DNA of 8,074 nucleotides from an uncultured Eubacterium sp. (GTDB lineage: Bacteria > Bacillota_A > Clostridia > Lachnospirales > Lachnospiraceae): assembly GCA_947653505.1 (NCBI GenBank), contig CANTHI010000158.1:1-8074 (forward strand), read 5' to 3'. Below, piece after piece: positions 1-5,930 of the stretch. Every line of letters begins with the position of its first letter. Within the stretch, counting starts at the first letter, position 1. The position numbers and the translations under genes are program-made. The notes below the pieces were generated by a model that was not told the origin of the DNA, did not search any database, and saw nothing but the letters and a program-made list of their open reading frames with translations.

Positions 1-1130
1 TAGACTTTGCACCCCTTGAATCTTTTGCCCAGAGATTCACTGTAGAGGGAATAAGGGGAAGTCGTTCCAGCTTTTATAATATTCCCTTTGTAAAGTTTAA
101 ATTTAACTTCACCGGTCACATACTTCTGGGTAGATGTTACAAATGCCTGTACAGCTTCCCGCAGAGGTGTGAACCATTTTCCTTCGTATACAATCTGGGC
201 CATTTTGTTGCCCATGTCTTTTTTGACGTCCATCGTTGCACGGTCAAGCACGAGCTCTTCCAGCTGCTTTTGAGCTTCCATCAGGATCGTTCCGCCAGGA
301 GTCTCGTAAACGCCGCGGCTCTTCATACCAACGACACGGTTTTCCACGATATCTACGATACCGATGCCGTGCTTTCCGCCAAGGCGGTTCAGCTCACGGA
401 TAATATCGGACACTTTCATCTGTGTTCCGTTGATGGATTTTGGAACGCCTGCTTCAAATGTCATGGTTACAGTTTCGCCTTCCTCCGGCGCTTTTTGCGG
501 TGTTACGCCAAGCACTAACAGATGGTCGTAATCCGGTTCGCTGGCAGGATCTTCAAGCTCCAGTCCTTCGTGGCTGATGTGCCACAGATTGCGGTCGCGG
601 CTGTAGCTGTTGTCTGCAGAAAACGGAAGGTCAATGCCGTGCGCTTTGCAGTATTCAATCTCGGATTCGCGGGAATCCATTGTCCATTTGTCGTCGCGCC
701 ATGCAGCGATGATTTTAAGGTCCGGAGCGAGCGCTTTGATCGTCAGCTCAAAACGGATCTGGTCATTGCCTTTTCCGGTAGCTCCGTGGCAGATGGCGCT
801 GGCGCCTTCTTTTCTTGCGATTTCAACCAGTTTTTTCGCGATGCCCGGACGTGCCATAGATGTGCCGAGCAGATATTTGTTTTCATAAACCGCGCCTGCC
901 TGTACGCATGGGATAATGTACTCGTCACAAAACTCATCGGTAATATCCTCGATGTATAATTTTGCGGCGCCTGATAATTTTGCGCGTTCCTCCAGTCCGT
1001 CCAGCTCGCTTTCCTGCCCGCAGTCCACGCAGCAGCAGATGACTTCATAATCATAGTTTTCTTTCAGCCACGGAATGATGGCTGTGGTATCCAGTCCGCC
1101 GGAATAGGCTAAAACAACTTTTTCTTTCAT
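1..1130 (-). CDS. argG: Argininosuccinate synthase, C-terminus cut by window edge
   Basis: Joins citrulline and aspartate using ATP to make argininosuccinate, the penultimate step of arginine synthesis, in the cytoplasm. The minus-strand frame is open from the ATG at 1130 to the window start, giving 376 codons. Visible family motifs: the PP-loop SGGLDT at residues 10-15, [12 protein letters not shown] at 84-95, the ATP/citrulline-site segment [11 protein letters not shown] at 114-124, and [10 protein letters not shown] at 175-184. The family is about 400 residues, so roughly 20-25 are missing beyond the edge. The start is supported by AGAAAGGA (plus-strand 1141-1148), 10 bases upstream of the ATG. 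An unusual run of three cysteines lies at residues 32-34 (ICCCVDCGQ), near the first nucleotide-binding strand. The gene is divergent from argC across a shared control region. I see no frameshift. The last two bases in the window (TA on the coding strand) could begin either a Tyr codon or a stop. Confidence 0.97.
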   Translation of the reverse strand, partial: MKEKVVLAYSGGLDTTAIIPWLKENYDYEVICCCVDCGQESELDGLEERAKLSGAAKLYIEDITDEFCDEYIIPCVQAGAVYENKYLLGTSMARPGIAKKLVEIARKEGASAICHGATGKGNDQIRFELTIKALAPDLKIIAAWRDDKWTMDSRESEIEYCKAHGIDLPFSADNSYSRDRNLWHISHEGLELEDPASEPDYDHLLVLGVTPQKAPEEGETVTMTFEAGVPKSINGTQMKVSDIIRELNRLGGKHGIGIVDIVENRVVGMKSRGVYETPGGTILMEAQKQLEELVLDRATMDVKKDMGNKMAQIVYEGKWFTPLREAVQAFVTSTQKYVTGEVKFKLYKGNIIKAGTTSPYSLYSESLGKRFKGCKV

Positions 1131-1205
1131 GTTAAACAAATCCTTTCTGCAAAACTGTTTTTTGCTGATCATTTTTCGGAAAATCCTTTGTGAGATACGT
1201 TTATT

Positions 1206-1234
1206 AATATACAACACCTGACACGGAAACGCAA
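1206..1234 (-). promoter_or_regulatory. Predicted sigma-A-type promoter for argG
   Basis: On the minus strand, TTGCGT (plus-strand 1229-1234) and TATATT (plus-strand 1206-1211) are separated by exactly 17 bases. The -10 matches TATAAT at five of six positions, while the -35 matches only at its TTG. The expected transcription start near 1199 leaves a leader of about 70 bases before argG. An ARG-box-like site lies directly upstream of the -35. Predicted by eye from spacing and consensus. Confidence 0.55.
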
Positions 1235-1251
1235 GTGATAATTTATGCAAA
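1234..1251 (-). promoter_or_regulatory. ARG-box-like operator for argG
   Basis: Read on the minus strand, the site contains TGCATAAATTATCAC (plus-strand 1249 down to 1235). Eleven of 14 core positions fit the general ARG box TGAAT-WWWW-ATTCA. It is identical at 12 of 15 positions to the better box facing argC. It abuts the predicted argG -35, a position where ArgR/AhrC binding would hinder RNA polymerase. The assignment is inferred from the consensus and the position. Confidence 0.5.
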
Positions 1252-1297
1252 AAAGAAAATAAATATGCATATGGAATAAGGAAAACCGCACAAAAAT

Positions 1298-1315
1298 ATC
1301 TGCTGTGCGGCAGAT
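1298..1315. other. Small inverted repeat in arg control region
   Basis: ATCTGC (1298-1303) and GCAGAT (1310-1315) form a perfect 6-bp dyad around a 6-base loop. On the minus strand the dyad is followed by ATTTTTG, so it could act as a weak terminator for a transcript entering the region from the argC side. The stem is short and no such transcript is known. Confidence 0.25.
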
Positions 1316-1347
1316 GAAAAAGCTGCGGGAACATATCTGGAAAAGGT

Positions 1348-1471
1348 GCACCGGATAAAGAACTGTAAGCAAATACATTGCAGATGCATCGTAAATACAT
1401 CATAAATGCATAAATTCTTACAGATGCATAAAAGCACCGGATAATTATGCATAAAAGATGCAATTATGCAT
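1348..1471. repeat. ATGCAT-rich repeat array between argG and argC
   Basis: The palindromic word ATGCAT occurs five times in 88 bases, at 1384, 1406, 1424, 1447 and 1466, with steps of 22, 18, 23 and 19 bases. One further copy lies at 1265 inside the palindrome ATATGCATAT. Other repeats overlap it: AAATACAT at 1371 and 1393, CAGATGCAT at 1381 and 1421, and an exact 11-base repeat GCACCGGATAA at 1348 and 1434. ATGCA matches one half-site of the Bacillus AhrC consensus, and the mean step of about 20.5 bases fits tandem 18-bp ARG boxes about 3 bp apart. I read it as an extended ArgR/AhrC binding region. No gene is credible here. Confidence 0.5.
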
Positions 1472-1482
1472 AATTATTCACA
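1465..1482 (+). promoter_or_regulatory. ARG box facing argC
   Basis: TATGCATAATTATTCACA matches the ARG box WNTGAATWWWWATTCANW at all but one position (C for A at the fifth base). It is the last and best member of the ATGCAT array and points at the argC operon. ArgR/AhrC binds such sites with arginine as co-repressor, so the operon is probably repressed when arginine is plentiful. The TTCACA at its right end could also serve as a -35, with GAAAAT at 1501-1506 as the -10. In that case the box would overlap the promoter directly. Confidence 0.6.
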
Positions 1483-1508
1483 AAAGACAGAAAAAGTGCA
1501 GAAAATGC

Positions 1509-1537
1509 TTGTGCTTTTACGGTATTTATATTAGTAT
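1509..1537 (+). promoter_or_regulatory. Possible argC operon promoter
   Basis: TTGTGC (1509-1514) and TAGTAT (1532-1537) are 17 bases apart, the best-spaced hexamer pair close to the gene. Neither hexamer is strong (about four of six matches each). The alternative pair TTCACA 1477-1482 and GAAAAT 1501-1506, with an 18-base spacer, would place the ARG box over the -35. I cannot choose between them from sequence alone. Confidence 0.35.
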
Positions 1538-1548
1538 AGATTTGTTTC

Positions 1549-1566
1549 ACAGGATACAGTTCCTGT
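1549..1566 (+). promoter_or_regulatory. Dyad in argC leader
   Basis: ACAGGA (1549-1554) and TCCTGT (1561-1566) form a perfect 6-bp inverted repeat around TACAGT. It would lie at the start of the transcript if the promoter at 1509-1537 is used, about 30 bases before the argC start. It could be an operator or a 5' stem-loop that protects the mRNA. There is no U-tract, so it is not a typical attenuator. Confidence 0.35.
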
Positions 1567-1595
1567 AATTATAGAAAATAAAGAGGTGGATAGGT

Positions 1596-2651
1596 ATGAT
1601 AAAAGCAGGCATCATAGGGGCGACTGGTTATGCCGGTGCAGAGCTGGTGCGGATTCTGAGTGGACATAAAGAAGTGGAGATCTGCTGGCTTGGTTCCAGA
1701 AGCTATCTGGATAAAAAATATGCATCTGTGTATCAGAATATGTTTCAGCTGGTAGAAGGAAGCTGTCTGGATGATAACATCGGAAAGCTGGCCGGGCAGG
1801 TGGACGTGGTATTTACCGCGACGCCGCAGGGATATCTGGCATCCGTTATGAAAGAGGAATATTTAAAGCAGACGAAATTTATAGATCTGAGTGCGGATTA
1901 CCGGCTAAAGGACGTGGACGTTTATGAGCAATGGTACCAGATCAGACACCAGTCCCCACAGTTTATACAGGAGGCAGTATATGGACTGTGCGAACTGAAC
2001 CGGGAACAGGTAAAGCAGGCGAGGCTTGTGGCAAATCCGGGCTGTTATACGACCTGCTCGATTCTGACGGCGTATCCGCTCGTAAAAGAAGGGCTGATTG
2101 ATACGGATACGCTGATTGTGGATGCCAAAAGCGGTACTTCCGGTGCGGGCAGGGGGGCAAAGACCGGCAACCTGTTTTGCGAAGTAAATGAAAATATGAA
2201 AGCTTACGGAATTGCATCCCACAGGCATACGCCGGAGATTGAGGAACAGCTGGGTTATGCGGCCGGCCATCCGGTTACGATTAACTTTACGCCGCATCTG
2301 GTACCGATGAACCGCGGGATACTGGCGACAGAATACGCGGATTTGGTCAGAAAACCGGACGGAAGCCTTCCTTCGGAGGAAGAAATCCGGGCGGTTTATT
2401 GTAAATATTATGAAAAAGAGGCGTTTATCCGCGTGCTGGAGCCGGATGTATTTCCGGAGACCCGGTGGGTGGAAGGCAGCAATTATGTCGATATCGGTTT
2501 TCGGGCAGATGCGCGTACCGGGCGGATCGTTATGCTGGGAGCGCTTGATAATCTGGTGAAAGGGGCAGCAGGACAGGCCGTACAGAATATGAATCTGATG
2601 TTCGGACTGCCGGAGACGGAAGGTCTTGGGATGATTCCGCTGTTTCCGTAA
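1596..2651 (+). CDS. argC: N-acetyl-gamma-glutamyl-phosphate reductase
   Basis: Reduces N-acetylglutamyl-5-phosphate to the semialdehyde with NADPH, the third step from glutamate to ornithine. The 351-residue length is usual for the long form of ArgC. The N-terminal dinucleotide-binding motif GATGYAGAEL lies at residues 8-17. The catalytic cysteine is Cys150 in NPGCYTT, followed by the loop SGTSGAGR (179-186) and the catalytic-base region SHRHTPE (208-214, His211). The start ATG follows GAGGTGG at 1583-1589 with good spacing. It is first in an operon with the GNAT gene, argB and argD. A 57-base gap follows; it holds only a 5-bp hairpin (ACCAG-TAT-CTGGT at 2651-2663) and the next ribosome site. 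Expression is probably controlled by the ARG boxes upstream. Confidence 0.97.
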   Translation: MIKAGIIGATGYAGAELVRILSGHKEVEICWLGSRSYLDKKYASVYQNMFQLVEGSCLDDNIGKLAGQVDVVFTATPQGYLASVMKEEYLKQTKFIDLSADYRLKDVDVYEQWYQIRHQSPQFIQEAVYGLCELNREQVKQARLVANPGCYTTCSILTAYPLVKEGLIDTDTLIVDAKSGTSGAGRGAKTGNLFCEVNENMKAYGIASHRHTPEIEEQLGYAAGHPVTINFTPHLVPMNRGILATEYADLVRKPDGSLPSEEEIRAVYCKYYEKEAFIRVLEPDVFPETRWVEGSNYVDIGFRADARTGRIVMLGALDNLVKGAAGQAVQNMNLMFGLPETEGLGMIPLFP

Positions 2652-2708
2652 CCAGTATCTGGTATTTTAGAAAGCGGATCGTATTGCATATACAGTAAGG
2701 GGAAAAAC

Positions 2709-3371
2709 ATGGAGCAGAAAAAAACAGCCGGGAAACAGATCATGCAGGAGCAGACTTCACAGGAGGAACAGCAGCCGCTTTGGAAAGCTATACAGGAGGA
2801 ACAGCAGCCGCTTTGGAAAGCTATACAGGAGGAGCAGCAGCCGCTTCTGGAAGAACAGCCTCCACTTCCGGAGGCACAGCAGTCACTGCGGAAAGCTTCA
2901 GCTTTAAAGGAGGATCAGCTACAGATACAGATTCGGGAAATGCGTATCGAAGATTATAATGCGGTACATGCGTTGTGGATGACCATCCGTGGGTTTGGGA
3001 TCCGTTCGATTGATGATTCACAGGAGGGAGTTGGCCGCTTTATCCGGCGCAATCCATCCACAAGCGTTGTGGCAGAAGAAAACGGGCGGATTGTCGGAGC
3101 GATTTTGTGCGGCCATGATGGCAGACGGGGCTGTTTTTATCATGTGTGTGTGCATGAGGATTTCCGGAAAAAAGGAATTGGAAAAGCAATGGCGGTATTT
3201 GCAATGAAGGCGCTGCAAAAAGAGCAGATCAATAAAGTATCCCTCATTGCATTTAAACAGAATACGGTCGGCAATCATTTCTGGAAAAGCGTCGGATGGA
3301 CATTCCGGGAAGATCTGAATTATTATGATTTTACGTTAAATGATGCAAATATAACGCAGTTTAATCAGTAG
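2709..3371 (+). CDS. GNAT-family N-acetyltransferase with repeat-built N-terminal extension
   Basis: Residues about 74-220 form a GNAT acetyltransferase fold. The acetyl-CoA loop RKKGIGKA (153-160) fits R/Q-x-x-G-x-G/A, preceded by the strand [11 protein letters not shown] and followed by the family's C-terminal [18 protein letters not shown]. The domain resembles small YpeA-like GNATs of Firmicutes, normally about 145 residues. Here it carries about 73 extra residues rich in Glu, Gln and Pro, including [11 protein letters not shown] twice in tandem and then decayed copies; these look disordered or weakly helical. The ATG at 2709 follows AAGGGG (2697-2702) at 6 bases. The next in-frame ATGs are at 2742 and 2940 (Met78, inside the domain). 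The gene occupies the slot of argJ between argC and argB, so N-acetylglutamate synthase activity is a reasonable guess. Substrate is unproven; protein or small-molecule acetylation are alternatives. Confidence 0.88.
   Translation: MEQKKTAGKQIMQEQTSQEEQQPLWKAIQEEQQPLWKAIQEEQQPLLEEQPPLPEAQQSLRKASALKEDQLQIQIREMRIEDYNAVHALWMTIRGFGIRSIDDSQEGVGRFIRRNPSTSVVAEENGRIVGAILCGHDGRRGCFYHVCVHEDFRKKGIGKAMAVFAMKALQKEQINKVSLIAFKQNTVGNHFWKSVGWTFREDLNYYDFTLNDANITQFNQ
2760..2846 (+). repeat. 33-bp in-frame tandem repeat in GNAT gene
   Basis: Two exact 33-bp copies (2760-2792 and 2793-2825) are followed by a partial third (2826-2846, 20 of 21 bases identical). More degenerate units run on to about 2918, so the protein reads [46 protein letters not shown]. 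The unit is 11 codons, so gain or loss of copies keeps the frame. The clearest copies begin CAGGAGGA, placing a Shine-Dalgarno-like AGGAGG inside the coding sequence at 2761, 2794 and 2827. Confidence 0.93.
2906..2927 (+). promoter_or_regulatory. Buried Shine-Dalgarno at ancestral start of GNAT domain
   Basis: AAAGGAGG (2906-2913) is a near-perfect ribosome site inside the reading frame, exactly where the conserved GNAT domain begins. In-frame codons downstream are CTA at 2919 (5 bases away) and ATA at 2925 (11 bases away), neither a normal start; the first ATG, at 2940, is 26 bases away. I infer that the original start codon lay here and was lost when the gene was extended upstream. Weak internal initiation remains possible. 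Confidence 0.45.
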
Positions 3372-3530
3372 ACGGACAAAGATATTTTGTCATGAACGTG
3401 CAAAGAAAAAAACGCAGTTTAAATCAGCAGACAGACAAAGATATTTTGTCATGAACGTGCAAAGAAATAAAACGCAGTTTAAATCAGCAGACAGACAAAG
3501 ATATTTCATCATAAACGTGCAAAGAAAGAA
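3353..3530 (+). repeat. Three-copy 58-60-bp tandem repeat between GNAT gene and argB
   Basis: Copies lie at 3353-3410, 3411-3470 and 3471-3530. Neighbouring copies agree at about 56 of 60 positions. Copy 1 contains the last GNAT codons and its TAG stop (CAG in copies 2 and 3), so the duplicated unit came from the 3' end of that gene. Copies 1 and 2 each hold the dyad GACAAA-GATAT-TTTGTC (3375-3391 and 3434-3450), immediately followed by ATG. In copy 3 the dyad is broken (TTCATC), the ATG has become ATA, and a T-to-G change near its end contributes to the argB ribosome site. This explains the whole 169-base gap before argB. Confidence 0.93.
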
Positions 3531-3540
3531 GGAAAGAAAT

Positions 3541-4449
3541 ATGGAAGAAAGATCCATGAACGAACTGTTAAAAAAAGCGTCTGTTCTTATAGAAGCGCTG
3601 CCATATATCCAGCGGTTTAACCGCAAGATCATTGTCGTAAAATATGGCGGCAGTGCGATGGTGGATGAAGAATTAAAACGCAGCGTAATCGAAGATGTTA
3701 CCCTGCTCAAACTCGTTGGATTTAAGCCAATCATCGTACATGGCGGCGGTAAGGAAATCAGCCGCTGGGTGGAAAAGTCCGGCATGGAGCCAAAGTTTAT
3801 CAAAGGGCTGCGTGTGACCGATGAGCCGACAATGGAGATTGCCGAAATGGTGCTTGGAAAAGTAAATAAATCTCTCGTACAGCTCGTCGAACAGCTGGGT
3901 GTACTGGCGGTCGGCATCAGCGGCAAAGATGGCGGGATGTTGAAAGTAGAAAAAAAATATGCGGACGGGGAGGATATTGGCTTTGTCGGCGATGTAAAAG
4001 AAGTCAACCCAAAGATCTTATTCGATCTGCTGGAAAAAGACTTTCTGCCGATTGTGGCTCCGGTCGGACTGGATGATGCATACCATACTTACAATATCAA
4101 TGCGGATGATGCGGCCTGTGCGATCGCCAGAGCGGTATCTGCGGAAAAGCTGGCATTTTTAACGGATATTGAAGGTGTGTATAAAGATCCGCAGGATCCG
4201 TCCACCCTGATCTCCGAGCTGCCGGTCGCGGAAGCAAAGAAATTAATCGGAAGCGGATTTATCGGCGGCGGCATGCTGCCAAAGCTGCATAACTGCATTG
4301 ACGCGATCGATCACGGAGTGTCACGGGTGCATATTTTAGACGGCAGAATCCCACACTGCCTGCTGCTGGAAATCTTTACAAACGAAGGGATCGGAACAGC
4401 CATTTTAGGCGATGGTGAGAAAAAGTTTTATCAGGATGAAATGATTTAG
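3541..4449 (+). CDS. argB: N-acetylglutamate kinase, probably arginine-sensitive
   Basis: Phosphorylates N-acetylglutamate with ATP, the second and usually controlled step of arginine synthesis. From ATG 3541 the protein is 302 residues. Amino-acid-kinase motifs: KYGGSAM (34-40), HGGGKEI (67-73), the substrate and nucleotide segment YNINADDAA (184-192), and IGGGMLPKL (241-249). An N-terminal helix ending ALPYIQRF precedes the fold, and the C-terminal part reads [16 protein letters not shown]. Both features are typical of hexameric kinases inhibited by arginine, so feedback control is likely. The start follows GAAGGAAAG at 3528-3536. The frame stays open upstream to an ATG at 3451 in repeat copy 2, adding 30 residues with a repeated NVQR, but that ATG lacks a ribosome site. 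It lies 35 bases ahead of argD. Confidence 0.96.
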   Translation: MEERSMNELLKKASVLIEALPYIQRFNRKIIVVKYGGSAMVDEELKRSVIEDVTLLKLVGFKPIIVHGGGKEISRWVEKSGMEPKFIKGLRVTDEPTMEIAEMVLGKVNKSLVQLVEQLGVLAVGISGKDGGMLKVEKKYADGEDIGFVGDVKEVNPKILFDLLEKDFLPIVAPVGLDDAYHTYNINADDAACAIARAVSAEKLAFLTDIEGVYKDPQDPSTLISELPVAEAKKLIGSGFIGGGMLPKLHNCIDAIDHGVSRVHILDGRIPHCLLLEIFTNEGIGTAILGDGEKKFYQDEMI

Positions 4450-4484
4450 AAAATGAGGATAGGAAAAGGGGATAAGAAAACATC

Positions 4485-5675
4485 ATGAATGAGATGGAAT
4501 ACAGGGCTTGCGCAGAACAGGTGATTCTGCATACATATAACCGCTTTCCGGTTGTATTTGAGCATGGAGACGGTGTGTATCTGTATGATACGGAAGGAAA
4601 AAAATATCTGGATTTTGCATCCGGCATAGGTGTTATGGCGCTTGGATATCATCAGAAAGAATATAACGAGGCGCTCAAAGCACAGATTGACAGACTGCTG
4701 CATACGTCCAATCTGTATTATAATGTACCAACACCAGAAGCTGCCCAAAAAGTACTTAAGGCATCCGGAATGGACCGTATTTTCTTTACGAACAGCGGCG
4801 CGGAGGCTGTGGAAGGAGCGATTAAGGCGGCTAAAAAATATGCTTATACCAGGGATGGGCATGCAGGACATGAGATCATTGCGATGCACCATTCTTTTCA
4901 CGGAAGAAGCATCGGCGCGTTGTCTGTAACGGGAAATGCGCACTATCAGGAACCGTTTGAGCCACTGATGGGCGGGGTGCGGTTTGCAGATCTCAACGAT
5001 CTGGAAAGTGTAAAAGCGCAGATTACAGAAAAGACCTGTGCGGTTATTCTGGAAACCATACAGGGAGAAAGCGGCATTCATCCGGTCAGCCAGGAATTTC
5101 TGGAAGGAGTGCGCGCTCTGTGTGATGCACATGATATCCTGCTGATCTTAGATGAGATCCAGTGTGGCATGGGACGGACCGGAGCAATGTTCGCATGGCA
5201 GCACTATAACGTAAAACCAGATATCATGACAGCTGCCAAAGCGCTTGGCTGCGGCGTTCCGGTCGGTGCATTTCTTTTGACAGAGCGGGTGGCACAAAAA
5301 TCACTGGCACCAGGAGATCATGGTACGACTTACGGCGGCAATCCGTTTGTGACGGCAGCGGTAAGCAAAGTATTCGATTTATATGAAAAGCTGCACCTTC
5401 TGGAAAACGTCCAAAAGGTATCCGGTTATCTGGAGAAAAAACTGGATGAACTGGTGGAGGAATATGATTTTCTGAAAGAAAGGCGCGGGATGGGTCTGAT
5501 GCAGGGCATTGTCACGGAAAAAAATTCTACGGATATCGCAGCAAAGGCACTGGACGCCGGACTGATTGTCATTACAGCTGGTGCGGATGTCATAAGACTG
5601 CTGCCGCCGCTTGTTATTACGCAGGAAGATGTGGATGAGATGGTGAGAAAGCTGAAGTGTGTGCTGGATCAGTAA
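4485..5675 (+). CDS. argD: Acetylornithine aminotransferase
   Basis: A PLP enzyme that moves an amino group from glutamate to N-acetylglutamate semialdehyde, giving N-acetylornithine. The 396-residue length is normal for class-III aminotransferases. Visible are TNSGAEAVEGAIKAA (102-116, phosphate cup), HHSFHGR (135-141), LDEIQCGMGRTG (222-233, Asp223 pairs with the PLP nitrogen), the Schiff-base lysine Lys252 in TAAKALGCGVPVGA, and GTTYGGNP (280-287). The ATG at 4485 follows AAAGGGGA at 4465-4472; the spacing is long at 12 bases, and ATG 4494 is a possible alternative. It is the last arg gene of the operon, followed within 15 bases by a strong stem-loop. Some homologues also act on succinyl-diaminopimelate or GABA, but the arg context supports ArgD. 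Confidence 0.96.
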   Translation: MNEMEYRACAEQVILHTYNRFPVVFEHGDGVYLYDTEGKKYLDFASGIGVMALGYHQKEYNEALKAQIDRLLHTSNLYYNVPTPEAAQKVLKASGMDRIFFTNSGAEAVEGAIKAAKKYAYTRDGHAGHEIIAMHHSFHGRSIGALSVTGNAHYQEPFEPLMGGVRFADLNDLESVKAQITEKTCAVILETIQGESGIHPVSQEFLEGVRALCDAHDILLILDEIQCGMGRTGAMFAWQHYNVKPDIMTAAKALGCGVPVGAFLLTERVAQKSLAPGDHGTTYGGNPFVTAAVSKVFDLYEKLHLLENVQKVSGYLEKKLDELVEEYDFLKERRGMGLMQGIVTEKNSTDIAAKALDAGLIVITAGADVIRLLPPLVITQEDVDEMVRKLKCVLDQ

Positions 5676-5689
5676 ATAATACATACACT

Positions 5690-5734
5690 GGATGAGGGAA
5701 CCGGTCCTGTTTCATTGTTCCGGTTTCCTCATCC
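5690..5734 (+). terminator. Stem-loop terminator after argD
   Basis: A 15-bp stem, 5690-5704 paired with 5720-5734, encloses a 15-base loop. Fourteen pairs are Watson-Crick and one is G-U. It begins 14 bases after the argD stop, consistent with the end of the arg operon. No run of U follows the stem (GGCGTCC comes next), so it may stop transcription poorly. It could instead mainly protect the 3' end of the mRNA. Confidence 0.6.
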
Positions 5735-5793
5735 GGCGTCCGCATAGCCAATGATATCTAAAATATAACACCTTCTCTGAACGGTCACATTTT

Positions 5794-5834
5794 TTTCTGA
5801 ATTATTTCTGAAGATTTCAAAATTCTATTGAAAT
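5794..5834 (+). promoter_or_regulatory. Direct repeat and dyad upstream of comEA promoter
   Basis: TTTCTGAA occurs at 5794-5801 and 5805-5812, an 11-base step, and a related TCTCTGAA lies at 5774-5781. Immediately after comes a perfect 7-bp inverted repeat, ATTTCAA (5814-5820) and TTGAAAT (5828-5834), whose right arm covers the -35. Direct repeats one helical turn apart are the usual target layout of OmpR/PhoB-type regulators, and one is encoded downstream in the same operon. Autoregulation is an inference. Confidence 0.4.
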
Positions 5835-5856
5835 ACCTATAATTTTTCGTTAAAAT
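5828..5856 (+). promoter_or_regulatory. Sigma-A-type promoter for comEA-regulator-kinase group
   Basis: TTGAAA (5828-5833) and TAAAAT (5851-5856) are 17 bases apart, each matching consensus at five of six positions. It is the best promoter in the window. An overlapping option has a perfect TATAAT at 5838-5843, paired at 17 bases with a weak TTTCAA at 5815-5820. Expected transcription starts are near 5850 or 5863, leaving a leader of about 70-80 bases. The 5735-5790 stretch upstream shows nothing beyond the TCTCTGAA copy. Confidence 0.7.
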
Positions 5857-5930
5857 AGTAACGATAGGCATTGAGGAACTTCTTTTCCATATCGGATCAG
5901 GTTTCGGGATAAAGGAAAAGGAGAATGCAT

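Noticed and set aside
1..5. Stop codon of argG at the window edge (TA on the coding strand)
   Set aside because: Only two bases of the codon are present. The family normally continues about 20-25 residues here, and a Tyr codon is equally possible.
270..959. Plus-strand open frames of 82, 145 and 92 codons opposite argG
   Set aside because: They lie antisense to a gene with intact conserved motifs, show no recognisable domain, and reflect its codon bias.
1169..1452. Minus-strand open frames of about 69 codons in the argG-argC gap
   Set aside because: They lack ribosome sites, have skewed composition, overlap each other, and run through the operator array and promoter.
1131..1595. T-box or riboswitch controlling the arg genes
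   Set aside because: No T-box signature, no long leader with terminator and antiterminator pairing, and no U-tract hairpin was found. ARG-box operators explain the region better.
3353..3530. CRISPR array
   Set aside because: The units are contiguous near-identical 58-60-bp copies with no unique spacers, and no cas gene is in view.
3451..3540. Upstream ATG at 3451 as the true argB start
   Set aside because: It lacks a ribosome site, lies inside a tandem repeat, and would add 30 residues not expected in the family. ATG 3541 has GAAGGAAAG at good spacing and gives a normal length.
4446..5132. A 228-codon minus-strand open frame opposite argD
   Set aside because: It is antisense to the conserved catalytic regions of argD, has no convincing ribosome site, and its composition looks like a shadow frame.
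5925..5930. ATG at 5925 as comEA start
   Set aside because: It is 1 base from the AAGGAG ribosome site; ATG 5931 is 7 bases away.
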